NCBI GenBank assembly: GCA_950097015.1
Contig: CATNEN010000034.1
Coordinates: forward strand, 634,501 to 698,500
Direction of reading: 5' to 3'
Origin: Macrostomum hystrix
Lineage: Eukaryota > Platyhelminthes > Macrostomidae
DNA length: 64,000 nucleotides
The translations under genes and the position numbers were made by a program. Of this stretch, positions 1 to 12,352 are shown in pieces. The notes under the pieces are model-generated. The model saw only the letters and a list, made by a program, of their open reading frames with translations, was not told where the DNA came from and searched no databases. Each line of letters opens with the position of its first letter. The first letter of the stretch is position 1.

Positions 1-207
1 GAAGTCCCTCTGCCACTTACAGGTGTAACCGCTTTCAAATGCAGTCGGATATCTAGACTTGCCGGTTGCTGTGCTAACAATCACAATTAGAATTTGTTTG
101 AGAAACTTGAGCTCAAACTCTGGCTTGAATATTTATTTTTGATTCCTCATCCCGGATCACCGATTGCCCGATTCCCAGATCTTGAATTGCCGCTTCCAAA
201 ACCCCGT
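1..207. other. unique sequence before the first array
   Basis: Ordinary unique sequence. I see no gene, RNA or promoter signal here. The first tandem array begins near 208. Confidence 0.5.
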
Positions 208-1124
208 TCCCACACTCCCGATCCCCATTCCCCGATCCCACACTCTCGATCCCCAATCCCCTATCCCACACTCCCGATCCCCAATCCCCTATCCTACACT
301 CCCGATCCCCAATCCCCTATCTTACACTCCCGATCCCCAATCCCCTATCCTACACTCCCGATCCCCAATCTCCTATCCTACACTCCCGATCCCACACTCC
401 CCAATCCCACACTCCCGATCCCCAATCCCGAATCCCCTATCCTACACTCCCGATCCCACACTCCCGATCCCCAATCCCCTATCCTACACTCCCGATCCCC
501 AATCTCCTATCCTACATTCCCGATCCCACACTCCCCGATCCCACACTCCCGATCCCCAATCCCGAATCCCCTATCCTACACTCCCGATCCCACACTCCCG
601 ATCCCCAATCCCCTATCCTACACTCCCGATCCCACACTCCCGATCCCCAATCCCCTATCCTACACTCCCGATCCCACACTCCCGATCCCAAATCCCCTAT
701 CCTACACTCCCAATCCCACACTCCCGATCCCCAATCCCCTATCCTACACTCCCGATCCCACACTCCTGATCCCCAATCCCCTATCCTACACTCCCGATCC
801 CACACTCCCGATCCCCAATCCCCTATCCTACACTCCGATCCCCAATTCCCTATCCTACACTCCCGATCCCACACTCCCGATCCCCAATCCCCTATCCTAC
901 ACTCCCGATCCCCAATCCCCTATCCTACACTCCCGATCCCCAATCCCCTATCCTACACTCCCGATCCCACACTCCTGATCCCCAATCCCCTATCCTACAC
1001 TCCCGATCCCACACTCCCGATCCCCAATCCCCTATCCTACACTCCTGATCCCCAATCCCCTATCCTACACTCCCGATCCCACACTCCTGATCCCCAATCC
1101 CTATCCTACACTCCCGATCCCCAA
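208..1124. repeat. minisatellite, ~28-bp unit, C-rich
   Basis: The basic unit is about 28 bp, built from the modules CACTCCCGATCCC and CAATCCCCTATCCTA. Some copies carry an extra 13-bp CACTCCCGATCCC module. The plus strand is almost free of G except in the CGATC step. The minus strand therefore carries spaced runs of three to four G. Long open frames cross the array on both strands, but they only read the repeat (PIPNPLSYTPD-type peptides) and are not taken as genes. Confidence 0.95.
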
Positions 1125-1983
1125 TGACAGATCCCCAATGACAGCATACGAGAAGGTAGATCGTCAGGAAGTTATCTGACCTGAAGCGCTGAGTTTCACT
1201 GCTTGGTCTCCAGCTTTCACTCAAGCGAACTCAAAACGCCCCGTGCTCACGCTGAGCATATGTGCCGCCGCAGGCACACACTGGCAGTGAGAGGATATTG
1301 CTCATTAGCGAATCGCTCTCGGAGGTTGACACAAGGCAAATGTGGAATGTGACTTTGTTCCAATCCACGCAAATTTATCCGAGTTTGGCCTTTATCTAAT
1401 CGCCACTATTTGTTGCAACAAGCTCATCAACTCGACTGCCATGCATTATGAATGGCGCGTCACTAACATTGTTGTATAGGCTCCCTCTTGTTTCCAAGCC
1501 GTTTGGTAGAAAAGTGGGCGGAACCTTGGTCCCTTACTCTTAAAATGATATCTTAACCATCTGACAGACAGAGCTCGCTATTGGGCAAGTCAAATTTCTC
1601 CAGTTAAAAACTTTTCCAGAACTATATAGGGACCATCTGACTTTGTCTAACAATAATCTACCGATTTGTGTCATAGACAAATTTGGCACCGGCCAGCTGT
1701 GCTAGTGCTTCCACACCAATGGGCACGGGGTCCTGTGTACACTAGACATGCAGTCATTGTTGAGTATAGCTGTCACGGAATAATAAGGGGGGATAATATA
1801 GGGGTGAATGTTGTCTTGCTACTAACCAGACACAAAATAGTCTGCCTGGTCTGACCAGTTTGTGTTCCGCTTCGAAAGCTAAATCAAAACACTGACAAAC
1901 AAGCCGATTAGGCATTTTAAATCCTTCAGAATCCTTTAAACAATTGTAGCATGCTCTAAGACTGAACTATCTACCAGGGACAT
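1125..1983. other. unique spacer, no gene seen
   Basis: About 860 bp of non-repetitive sequence between two arrays. Only short unsupported open frames are present. No splice-bounded coding segment or RNA gene was recognised. Confidence 0.5.
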
Positions 1984-2480
1984 CTGTGCTTGATCTATTA
2001 GTGGAGTGATACACCAGTGCTTGATCAATTCAGTGGGAGTGATACACCAGTGCTTGATCAATTCAGCGGGAGTGATACACCAGTGCTTGATCAATTCAGC
2101 GGGAGTGATATACCAGTGCTTGATCAATTCAGCGGGAGTGATACACCAGTGCTTGATCAATTCAGCGGGAGTGATATACCAGTGCTTGATCAATTCAGCG
2201 GGAGTGATATACCAGTGCTTGATCAATTCAGCGGGAGTGATATACCAGTGCTTGATCAATTCGGCGGGAGTGATACACCAGTGCTTGGTCAATTCAGTGG
2301 GAGTGATACACCAGTGCTTGATCAATTCAGCGGCAGTGATATACCAGTGCTTGATCAATTCAGTGGGAGTGATACACCAGTGCTTGATCAATTCAGCGGG
2401 AGTGATATACCAGTGCTTGATCAATTCAGTGGGAGTGATACACCAGTGCTTGATCAATTCAGCGGGAGTGATATACCAGC
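1984..2480. repeat. minisatellite, 33-bp unit, ~15 copies
   Basis: The unit is 33 bp, containing CAGTGCTTGATCAATTCAG followed by a GGGAGTGATA segment. Copies differ mainly at ACACC/ATACC and AGC/AGT. Because 33 is a multiple of three and the unit lacks stops in several frames, open frames run through it on both strands (an 11-residue repeated peptide such as HQCLINSAGVI). No start context, splice site or non-repeat coding sequence supports a gene. Confidence 0.95.
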
Positions 2481-3137
2481 GGGATTTTGATCAAATATTT
2501 TTAATAGGATTAAGATGCCATTGGATAAGTGTAGATAATGTTTGTAGGTTACAAAGTATTTATTGTTTTATATTTATCATTTAGCTTTTCTTTTCTAATA
2601 TCCACCTTTACTAAATCTTTTTTTTACTAATTTCGTGTGATTTTATTTTATAAATCAATTAAGCGAAGTTGTACGCATGGCAACACGCCTGCACATTTAC
2701 CAAAATGCTTTGGTCCCATTAAACTTAATAAGCACAAAAACTATAATTGAATTTTTGCACATAATAATTGCCAATGCAACCTGTAGGGCTGGCTAACAAG
2801 TACTAATGGGCCAACTCAAACTAAGGCAAGACAATTTGCACCACACCCTCACTCCTAGGTCGATCGCACATTGTGTTTGTACACAGAGAACTTGTTGATT
2901 CCATTGCTCATTTCCACCCTGTTATCACCTCATTGCTGGGGGGGATCATGCCCGCTTTTACACTGCCGACTATACAATTCCGAGTGCAAGCAGATAATTG
3001 AATTAATAAAATCAAATAATGCTGGAGCAGGTTCTTGCCTCATTCAAGAAACACCAACTTCCACGTGTAAATAGTCCTGCTAAAAGATGGCCTTCTTAGG
3101 CCGTCTCTAGTTTTTACTAACAGTCGTATCATGATGG
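2481..3137. other. unique AT-rich spacer
   Basis: Unique AT-rich sequence followed by about 250 bp of mixed composition. No coding segment or RNA gene was recognised. Confidence 0.5.
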
Positions 3138-3517
3138 GGATATCAGCAGTCGTGACATCATTACACTAGGGTGTAAGCAGTCGTGTCATCATTACACTAG
3201 GGTGTAAGCAGTCGTGTCATCATTACACTAGGGTGTCAGCAGTCGTGTCATCATTACACTAGGGTGCCAGCAGTCGTGTCATCATTACACTAGGGTGTCA
3301 GCAGTCGTGTCATCATTACACTCGGGTGTCAGCAGTCGTGTCATCATTACACTAGGGTGTCAGCAGTCGTATCATCATTACACTAGGGTGTCAGCAGTCG
3401 TGTCATCATTACACTAGGGTGCCAGCAGTCGTGCCATCATTACACTAGGGTGTCAGCAGTCGTGTCATCATTACACTAGGGTGTCAGCAGTCGTGTCATC
3501 ATTACACTAGGGTGTCA
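3138..3517. repeat. minisatellite, 31-bp unit, ~12 copies
   Basis: The 31-bp unit contains CAGCAGTCGTGTCATCATTA followed by CACTAGGGTGT. Most copies are near-identical; the 5' copies carry GTAAG and later ones GTCAG or GCCAG. It lies 470 bp upstream of the HMX start codon. The word GTGTCAGC is shared with the arrays at 44.9 kb and 58 kb. Confidence 0.95.
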
Positions 3518-3988
3518 AGATGTCAGAAAAAGATTGAAAATTGTGGAAAAGGTGGTTTTTGACAAAAATTAACCCAGGGCCCACATATTTGTTATTCTTA
3601 TCTTCGAAAGCGAAATGATTTTTATCTGCACAGCTTGTCCTGCCTTGTCTAGCTCTTTGTCCAGTCAGACAGATACAATTTCAGTTTCCTTTCAGTGTTA
3701 AAGCAGCTCATTAAAGACTGAGCAAACTGCTCATTTGTTCCGAGCGATTTCGGATAAAGTATCGTCGCCCGCACCACTGACTGGGCCAGCCAATGGCAGC
3801 CCGACTTGGCGGGCAGTGGAGGGGTGGCGGGCAGGTGGGAGCACGGGGCGGGAGGTGGGGCGTTGATAAATTCGCGGCGCTCTGGAGAACAGGCCAGAAG
3901 AGAAAATAAATTAGTGGAAGCCTCCTGAGCAAACGGACCCAGAACCTGACCGAACTTAGAGTTCAGTTTAAGCCAAGCAAACAAAAGC
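3518..3988 (+). promoter_or_regulatory. upstream region of the HMX gene
   Basis: The last 200 bp are GC-rich, in contrast to the flanks. This stretch presumably holds the promoter and 5' UTR of the homeobox gene starting at 3989. There is no convincing TATA box; the nearest AT-rich word is TTGATAAATT about 125 bp upstream of the ATG. The assignment rests on position only. Confidence 0.3.
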
Positions 3989-4557
3989 ATGACCACGAAC
4001 CAGACTCAGGAGTCCGGAGTGGAGCCCGCACCGGAGGACGCCAGTCGAGGACTAACCAACCTGACACCATCGCCGCCTCCACCACCACCGCCGCCGCCAC
4101 CGGCGTCCTCGTCAAAAGGTAAAAGGGCGGCTTCGGCCAGCAGCCGCACCGGGTTCAGCATCAGCAGCATCTTGCGAATGCCCGCCAACAAGAGGCCGCG
4201 TGCCTCTGACGGCAGCGACGTCACTGACGATGCGATGGCTCAGCCTTCAATGCAGCCGCAGCCGCAGCCGCAGCTGCAGCCGCTACCGCCGCCGCAGATG
4301 TCGTCGCCGCCAGTCTCGATGCCGTTGGACCTAAGCGATCCACGCTCCCACCTGGCCGCTAGTTTGGCCGCTGCAGCAGCCGCGGCAGCCGCCGCAGCCG
4401 CTCAGGGCGTCGGCAGCCAGCCGTTCCCGGTGCTGGCGTTTCCGCCGAACCACCCGCTGCTGCACCAGGCCTACATGGACATGCAGGCTAAAGCGGCCGC
4501 TGCGGCTGCTCTCTGCCAACCGTGCTGGTTCCCGACATCGCAGGCTCTGCCACAGTC

Positions 4558-4592
<35 letters not shown>

Positions 4593-7025
4593 CGGCGCTG
4601 CCGCCTCACAGCGCTGCCGCGGCGGCATTCCTACGCCAGTGCTTCGCCGAGGCGGGCGGAATGGGATTCGGCAATGTCGCACCTGGCAGCGTGGGCGGCA
4701 TTGTCAGTGGCGGGTCCCAGGTGGTCGTCGGTGGATTCGTCGGCGCCGGCGCTGGGGGCATGAAAACGCAGCGTGAGTGCTCGCAACAGTTTTTTGTTTA
4801 TTTCCTTTTTAATTTTTTTCTTACAATTCGATGTTAAACAAGTTTATTGATAACAAATTCTCGAAAATGTTCGCACATTGCCATTCCGATGGTACAAAAG
4901 CTGATAAGACACAAGGTAGTTTGAGTTTGCCCGAGTATCTTTGTTGGGTTTGTATAAGCTTGCTCTGCATCGCATGTTTAGCGACTTTTAGCGTGTCATT
5001 TTTGCTCACTTTTATCATGGCTAACTATAATAATTGCGGGATCTTTCGGGGCAAAGACAATAGAATCCTAGTTGCGCAATTTTTAGTGACTCCTGTCGGT
5101 CCCAAACACCCAATGCTGGAGGGTTGATTTTTTCACCTTCTCACATTGCTACATGCTCACAGTTTTCAACGTTGATGGGACCCCCCTTAATTTCAGTTAA
5201 TTTTCGAGCCCAATGCTCATGCAATTAGTCTTTTTTTAGCTTCCGACATTGCTAGCGGGGAGTAAAACAAATCTATATTTTAATTTATGAGTGGCTACAC
5301 AAGCGATCCTGCGAATGCCCCGAAGGGCTCTGTCGTTTGCTTATAAAAAAGCACAACTCGCGGATAGGCGTGCTTGTTGTTTCAAGCTCATTCGATCGAG
5401 TCAACGAGAGCTGCGCTTTTTTTGTTATAACACAGACACACGCTAAATAGGGGGTCCCGTGTTCCATCTGTCTCTTAGTAATATAGTAACCAGCTTTATA
5501 ATTATTATCAAAACTAAACATTTATAGAGTTTAAAGACAGCTAGATGAGTTCACTGATAAAAATCTTCGGTGAGTCGGCAGTGTCGTGCCAGTTCGCTGA
5601 GTTGATTTTCTAGGCAGTCTTCAGGGATACCAACTAACGACCTGGGAGAGAAAAAAGAAACAGAAAAAGCGTCACCGTTCTGAGTAGGCTGATTTCCTGG
5701 AAAAGCAGAGGCTTCCCCACAATGATTTTTGATCATTGGCAAACCCGATCGATTGAGCAAGCTGAAGGAAGGGGGCGTGGCCCTTTTTAACAAGGAGGAG
5801 CTGTCAGAAAGATTTGTTATGTTAAATCAAAATCACCACCAGCAATTAAGGTATTACAAACTTTTCACTTGGACTCAGGAGAGTCGAGCTCCGCCCACAC
5901 CTACTCAAACATTCTCTAATCTCATCGACTCAAACTCTTCGTTTCAATAGGCTAGATTTTAATCAAACAGAGCTTCAGTTTGACTCCGAAAGGTATAAAA
6001 TCAAAGCCCTAAATAATACAGAACAATCCTTGCCAAATATTTTCGCAACAGGCCAGCAACAGCAGCAGCAGCAGCACCTACAGCAGGCCTCCATTGCCGC
6101 AGGTTTTCGTCCGACTGGCCAGGCAGGAAAATCTCGCCGAGCAGCAACAGCAGCTGCGAACGCGTCCACCGCTGCCGACGCACACGAAGCTGACGACCTA
6201 GCCGCCGATGGAGCAGCCGGAGTGTCCAGCTGCTCAGATCCAGCCATCGTCAGCGCCGACCCAGCCACCACCGGCATGGGCGTCGGCCAAGACGACGAAT
6301 ATGACAACGATGAAGATGCCGCGGCCGCCATGATGGATGACGACGTCGACATGGACGACGAAGACGACGACGGCAGCGGTGCAGGCGGCGGCCTTGACGA
6401 CTCGAAAGACGAAGACACCGACGGTCGGGACGGTTCAGCGCCGTCCGGACTCGGCTCGTTGAAGCGCAAGAAGAAGACTAGGACGGTGTTCTCTCGCTCG
6501 CAGGTGTTCCAGCTGGAGTCGACCTTCGACATGAAGCGCTACCTGTCCAGCTCGGAGCGGGCCGGCCTGGCCCACGCGTTGCAGCTCACCGAGACCCAGG
6601 TGAAAATCTGGTTCCAGAATCGGCGCAACAAATGGAAGCGGCAGTTGGCGGCGGAAATCGAAGCTGCCAATCTGGCCGCCGCCAATCTGGTGGCCGCCAA
6701 CCGCATGGTCCGCGTGCCCATCCTCTACCACGACCAGAAGGCGCCAAGTCCCAGCGGCTCGGATGCCGAGTCAACAGCTGGCAGCAACGGAAATGCCGGC
6801 TCAGGCGGCGGCAACGCTGGTGGCAACGGTGGCAACGGTGGCAGCGGCGGCGTCAGCACCGGGAACGGCGGCGGCAACAATGACAGCGCCACTTCAGCGA
6901 CTAAGACGGCGGCGTTCGTCACTGCCGGTCAAGCTTTCTCCGGCGCCTTCCCGAATCCGCTTTACCTGACTGCGACGGGTTTCGGCTCGCCAATCAGGTC
7001 CGGCGGCCTCCCCGGCATGGTTTGA
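3989..7025 (+). CDS. HMX: HMX (H6 family / Nkx5-type) homeobox transcription factor
   Basis: Two exons: 3989-4772 and 6052-7025. The donor is GTGAGT at 4773, the acceptor ends in CAACAG at 6050-6051, both in phase 1. The product is 585 aa. HMX proteins are sequence-specific transcription factors of neural and sensory development. The homeodomain is at about residues 401-460, starting [17 protein letters not shown] and including [12 protein letters not shown] of helix 3. It is followed by the HMX-specific extensions [12 protein letters not shown] and RVPILYHD, which single out HMX among NK-like classes. FSISSILRM at residues 56-64 resembles an eh1 Groucho-binding motif. The N-terminal half has poly-Pro, poly-Ala and poly-Gln runs. 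An Asp/Glu-rich segment precedes the homeodomain and a Gly/Asn/Ser-rich tail follows it. The start is the first in-frame ATG of exon 1. Family assignment is very secure; assignment to a vertebrate paralogue is not meaningful. Confidence 0.95.
4773..6051 (+). other. HMX intron 1
   Basis: A 1.28-kb phase-1 intron, the only large intron in the window without a minisatellite. It separates the eh1-like N-terminal exon from the homeodomain exon. Short open frames inside it show no recognisable protein. Confidence 0.8.
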
Positions 7026-7700
7026 TTGGACGGCTAAGATAGTTTCGATGTACACCACTCTGCTGGGCATCCTGCACTGCATTCTCAAACCCTTTGATTC
7101 ATCTACGACATGCCTGCTCCGTACTATCACACCCACCCCAAGATTCTCTAGCCCCCTGCTCTGTACAAGCTACAAGCGCACCCACCCCAAGATTCTCTAA
7201 CCCCTTCTCCGTACAAGCGCACCCACCCCAAGATTCTCTAACCCCTTCTCCGTACAAGCACCCACCCCAAGATTTTCATACCCAATGCTCTGTACAAACA
7301 CACGTTTCGCACAGTGTAGCCATTGTATGCAAGCTGAGAAAATGAAAATCAAATGAATTGGAAAATCAATCAATGTTTCATTCGCGCGCAAAAGTGAAGT
7401 AAAAATGACAATGTTTTCCTTTGTTTTTTTTAAGGCATGCTTTCTGTTTCAAATTCTTGCTTTTTAAACTATGTATTTGATAAGCTTTAATGAGATTTAG
7501 TGTCATTGTGGTTCTATAGCTGACAATAAAAAACAATAGACAAATTTTTGATGCCCTCTGCAGTCACCACCGACCTGTACCTGCGCAGTACTATTGCACC
7601 TGCTTAATTTTGCGTTCTTCGTAAATCGATTCTATGATATTGCTCGATGCTTTTTTAACTTGAAAAGTTAAAACAAATAAAATATTTGTCACAATTTTCA
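7026..7700 (+). other. HMX 3' UTR region with short degenerate repeat
   Basis: After the stop codon, about four imperfect copies of a ~40-bp segment (containing CACCCACCCCAAGATTCTCT and CTCCGTACAAGC) lie at about 7130-7292. AT-rich sequence with poly(A) signals follows. This is probably the transcribed 3' UTR. Confidence 0.55.
7525..7530 (+). promoter_or_regulatory. candidate poly(A) signal AATAAA for HMX
   Basis: Canonical hexamer 500 bp after the HMX stop codon. Further hexamers lie at 7676-7681 and 7960-7965, so alternative ends are possible. Confidence 0.45.
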
Positions 7701-8064
7701 ACCATAGGGTGTATCTTCTTCATCACTGACTGTACATTCAAGCATGCGAACACCAACTGATGCCAGTGTTGTGCTCACCGTGTTGTCATTTTTCAGCAGA
7801 CGACAATAAATCCGCATATATCCGCGTACATATAATTATTTAGAGTACAATGCTCCAGCCATAAAGTCGAAATATTAATATGATTAACTTCTTTTTACTT
7901 CTCGAATTTTCAATATGCTGAATCTGTACATCCATTCCTGTTTGGTAGATGTTTCACTAAATAAATATATTTGCAGTCAAAACGACAGTGCGTATATAGT
8001 CCGTAAGATATACTATTAAATTATTGTGTGCTCCTGTTGATCTCTGTATGATTGATTACTTGCA
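7701..8064. other. spacer downstream of HMX
   Basis: AT-rich unique sequence with one more AATAAA (7960-7965). No gene seen. Confidence 0.4.
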
Positions 8065-8279
<215 letters not shown>

Positions 8280-8885
8280 CTTAACTCTTTAAGTAAGTAG
8301 CTGTGTTTGAGATGATGCGGGAATAGGAGACAGTTTTGCTTGGCTGAAGTATTTCTTTAAGTCGAGGCCATCCCACCCGGGTATTCCAGATCCCAATCAT
8401 TATTAGCACGCTGCTGCAGTGGTTCAGATGGGAGAACACTTGCGCGGTCAGTTTCCCCACAATGAGCGAGTCCACAGCCGTGAGGATAATTGGGATTTAA
8501 AATCTTAACGAGAATGGGAATAAATTGCCCCGAGGGTAAGACACCCGAAGGAGTGGCTTTGATAAGGATCAATTTTTGAGAGCTGGGATTCTGACGAGCT
8601 TCACAATTAGTTTAGTCACACTTCTCGCTGCCTCTTCCTCATATTTCTCTTTTCTCTTTTTTCTTTACCCTTCCCCTGATTTTTCTCCATAAATGCTTAT
8701 CTGTCCTCTAGTCTCTAAACTTGTCTGTATTATTTTATCTCCAAATCGGAACATTGCACCAAGGTTCCTGAGCTCGAATCCGCGACGAGGCCCAGTTAAG
8801 TTTGGGCCGCAGCCGCGGAGAGAAGGCTTGGTGGCTTGTCGTACAAACTCATGTCAGGAAGTCAAGGCAGATTTGCACACCTGAT
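8280..8885. other. unique spacer
   Basis: Unique sequence. Around 8760-8830 there is a GC-rich patch with a weak B-box-like word (GAGCTCGAATCCG), possibly a very old tRNA-derived element, but I could not recognise a full element. Confidence 0.35.
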
Positions 8886-9397
8886 TGAGTGTGTGCTCAG
8901 TGTTTGAGTGTGTGCTCAGGGTTTGAGTGTGTGCTCAGGGTTTGAGTGTGTGCTCAGGGTTTGAGTGTGTGCTCAGGGTTTGAGTGTGTGCTCAGGGTTT
9001 GAGTGTGTGCTCAGGGTTTGAGTGTGTGCTCAGGGTTTGAGTGTGTGCTCAGGGTTTGAGTGTGTGCTCAGGGTTTGAGTGTGTGCTCAGGGTTTGAGTG
9101 TGTGCTCAGGGTTTGAGTGTGTGCTCAGGGTTTGAGTGTGTGCTCAGGGTTTGAGTGTGTGCTCAGGGTTTGAGTGTGTGCTCAGGGTTTGAGTGTGTGC
9201 TCAGGGTTTGAGTGTGTGCTCAGGGTTTGAGTGTGTGCTCAGGGTTTGAGTGTGTGCTCAGGGTTTGAGTGTGTGCTCAGGGTTTGAGTGTGTGCTCAGG
9301 GTTTGAGTGTGTGCTCAGGGTTTGAGTGTGTGCTCAGGGTTTGAGTGTGTGCTCAGGGTTTGAGTGTGTGCTCAGGGTTTGAGTGTGTGCTCAGGGT
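8886..9397. repeat. minisatellite, 19-bp unit, ~27 copies
   Basis: The unit GTTTGAGTGTGTGCTCAGG is repeated almost without change; only the first copy differs (CAGTG for CAGGG). The extreme homogeneity implies recent expansion or ongoing homogenisation. A SINE-like element begins immediately after it. Confidence 0.97.
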
Positions 9398-9411
9398 TCC
9401 GTCAGTCACAG

Positions 9412-9605
9412 ATGTTGTAGTCCAGTGATTAGGGCTTCGGACTTTCGAGCTGGAGGTCATGAGTTCGAATATCATGCTGTGGAGGAAAATTTATAGCGAT
9501 TTGGACGGTCTGCACTGTCCATGGACTGAACTGATGTACATATGTACAGGGTTAAGGTTAAGGCTGTGTACCAACTGCATTGGCTAGGTGAAATCTCTCT
9601 ATTTC
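9412..9605 (+). mobile_element. tRNA-derived SINE, diverged copy
   Basis: A tRNA-like head has an A box (TAGTCCAGTGA, 9418-9428) and a B box (GAGTTCGAATA, 9461-9471). A body follows with GTCCATGGACTGAA at 9517-9530, a word also present in the body of the copies at 30.3 and 49.4 kb. No target-site duplication was found; the 3' end is approximate. Confidence 0.65.
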
Positions 9606-10244
9606 TCTTCTTTCAGGGTCAGTGAAATTGGTAGTAATTGCCTCTGAAAAGTTTATACGACTTTCTCAAAAACTTTTTCTAGATTTGCTTCATTTGAATT
9701 TTCGCGTAAATTATTGCTTCTGCTGTTAGTCTTTCCAAATCGATTCGCTTTGTCCTAGGCCTTTAAGATCAATGCTAGTTGCCAGGTGGGAAAACAGAAT
9801 ATTTATTTTCCTTCAATCCCATTCGCATGGCAAACTGCTCAGATCACTAGCCTTCTAAATGAGGATAATTAAGGAGTGATGAAAAACGAGAATCACCCAA
9901 GTCTCTGTTGCCTTTTTTCCTACAATCGGATAGATCCTCTTAATGAGGCATCAAACGGATTCGCCAACTGCTCTGGAGGGGGTTGGCGCGCTAATCCTCG
10001 ATCCACCTCGAACCCTGAGCCCCGGCAACAACCTAATACTCGCTGATGTGTGAGCAGCAAACTACTCGAGGTCTGTTTCATCGCTACAAACTGATCTCAG
10101 GCCTAACTCCTATCCTAATCTGCCTTTGCCAACGACCTACGTTCCTCACCAATATCGCTCTTAATGAGTTCCGCGTTCTCAACTCAAAACTCAAGCTTAG
10201 GATGTTGCTGTTAGCGAGATAATTAATTTATATTGGAGTGTTAT
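9606..10244. other. unique spacer
   Basis: Unique sequence of mixed composition. No gene or RNA recognised. Confidence 0.4.
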
Positions 10245-10455
10245 GCCTACGGAATCTCTAGATCTGTGTCTACGGAATCTCTAGATCTGTGTCTACGGAA
10301 TCTCTAGATCTGTGTCTACGGAATCTCTAGATCTGTGTCTACGGAATCTCTAGATCTGTGTCTACGGAATCTCTAGATCTGTGTCTACGGAATCTCTAGA
10401 TCTGTGTCTACGGAATCTCTAGATCTGTGTCTACGGAATCTCTAGATCTGTGTCT
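10245..10455. repeat. minisatellite, 23-bp unit, ~9 copies
   Basis: The 23-bp unit contains ACGGAATCTCTAGATCTGTG and its copies are essentially identical. It is followed to about 10640 by degenerate TCTAGA-containing words (for example TCTAGAATCTCTAGATCT). That looks like a decayed or founding portion of the same repeat. Confidence 0.95.
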
Positions 10456-11426
10456 GATGAATATCTCATTATGTTTTTAAAGAATTTCTAGAATCTCTAG
10501 ATCTCAGGTTAAGTGTCTGAAGAGTGTCTAGATGATTCTGTAGAATGCGTAGATCGAGTATCTAAAGAATCCCTAGAATGTCTAGTTCTGTATTAGAAAA
10601 ATCTACAGATAAGTGTCTGAAGATCTATAGATTCTGTTTGAGATTTCAAGATGATCATTTAGAAATATCAGATATCCTGAAGGGCTGAGCAGACACAATC
10701 AAATCATTATTAATGGCATTGACAAATTTAAAATTCCCCATAAACTTGGCTTCCACTGACTGTGTATAGTCGAGCTTACAAGACAGTATTCCAACCGCTT
10801 CATCATGAAGAAAAAAAAGCTTGAAACAAAACCCGGACACGTGGCCGTCATCGTCAGGACAGGATGGGCAGAAAAAAACTATGCCGGCATGGATCTGCAC
10901 CGAGTGCAAAACGATGCAGATAAGGCTGACATGCGACCCGAGCTGTCTTCAGGAGTTGGGAATTAAAGAAATCCCTTTTCACCAACCCCAACCTCCATTC
11001 ACTAGCAAACTGACTGTGTCACACACGATTCTCCATTATGCCCAACTTAAAGAGGCTAAGTTTAATCGCAATTGTCATTAGTGGATTTGGCTAAAAGCAA
11101 GTTGAGACTATTGAATGAGCTGTTTTGCGCAATGCACCGCTTTTCAATTGCTTTTGTAAGGCCTGTCTGGCTTGACTGTCTGAAGGAATCTCATGTTCCC
11201 TTGTCTCATGGGGTTTGTTATGATACACGCTTTGAATTGTTCTTACAAATTTTTGGCCAAAAGCCACGACACACTCGCGACGTGAAGATTTAGAGAGATA
11301 GAACAACCGATCATGTTGCCACTGACATTGCGGGGGGGGCAGCGGCGTCGGCGGCAGATGGACTGGCTAAGTACTTGGGCCTAGAAAACACAACCTCATA
11401 GATATCCTCTGAAATATCCTCTGAAA
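10456..11426. other. unique spacer between two AGATCTAGA arrays
   Basis: The first ~190 bp hold degenerate TCTAGA words. The rest is unique and contains only short unsupported open frames, including one of 86 codons with no recognisable domain. Confidence 0.4.
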
Positions 11427-12352
11427 GGATCTAGAAAGTTACGAGTATTAGAAAGATCTAGAAAGTTATTAGGATCAGATCTAGAAAGTTATTAGGATCA
11501 GATCTAGAAAGTTATTAGGATCAGATCTAGAAAGTTATTAGGATCAGATCTAGAAAGTTATTAGGATCAGATCTAGAAAGTTATTAGGATCAGATCTAGA
11601 AAGTTATTAGGATCAGATCTAGAAAGTTATTAGGATCAGATCTAGAAAGTTATTAGGATCAGATCTAGAAAGTTATTAGGATCAGATCTAGAAAGTTATT
11701 AGGATCAGATCTAGAAAGTTATTAGGATCAGATCTAGAAAGTTATTAGGATCAGATCTAGAAAGTTATTAGGATCAGATCTAGAAAGTTATTAGGATCAG
11801 ATCTAGAAAGTTATTAGGATCAGATCTAGAAAGTTATTAGGATCAGATCTAGAAAGTTATTAGGATCAGATCTAGAAAGTTATTAGGATCAGATCTAGAA
11901 AGTTATTAGGATCAGATCTAGAAAGTTATTAGGATCAGATCTAGAAAGTTATTAGGATCAGATCTAGAAAGTTATTAGGATCAGATCTAGAAAGTTATTA
12001 GGATCAGATCTAGAAAGTTATTAGGATCAGATCTAGAAAGTTATTAGGATCAGATCTAGAAAGTTATTAGGATCAGATCTAGAAAGTTATTAGGATCAGA
12101 TCTAGAAAGTTATTAGGATCAGATCTAGAAAGTTATTAGGATCAGATCTAGAAAGTTATTAGGATCAGATCTAGAAAGTTATTAGGATCAGATCTAGAAA
12201 GTTATTAGGATCAGATCTAGAAAGTTATTAGGATCAGATCTAGAAAGTTATTAGGATCAGATCTAGAAAGTTATTAGGATCAGATCTAGAAAGTTATTAG
12301 GATCAGATCTAGAAAGTTATTAGGATCAGATCTAGAAAGTTATTAGGATCAG
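11427..12352. repeat. minisatellite, 23-bp unit, ~39 copies
   Basis: The 23-bp unit contains AGATCTAGAAAGTTATTAGG. From about 11455 to the end the copies are virtually perfect; the first two units are irregular (for example ACGAGTATTAG). It shares AGATCTAGA with the arrays at 10.2 and 14.9 kb. Confidence 0.97.

Noticed and set aside
94-978. 294-codon open frame
   Set aside because: It is a translation of the C-rich minisatellite; other frames and the opposite strand are also open, and there is no non-repeat coding sequence.
2006-2584. 192-codon plus-strand and 173-codon minus-strand open frames
   Set aside because: Both read the same 33-bp array; the unit length is a multiple of three and free of stops.
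3138-3517. Telomere-like repeat (TAGGGT words)
   Set aside because: TAGGGT occurs only once per 31-bp unit; there are no consecutive TTAGGG hexamers.
4006-4682. Minus-strand and alternative-frame open frames over HMX exon 1
   Set aside because: They are shadows of a GC-rich, low-stop coding exon. The same holds for the alternative frames over INTS1 exon 6 and the last ETS exon.
8886-9397. Direct repeats as a possible CRISPR array
   Set aside because: The copies are head-to-tail without spacers, in a eukaryotic genome; it is a minisatellite. The same applies to all other arrays here.
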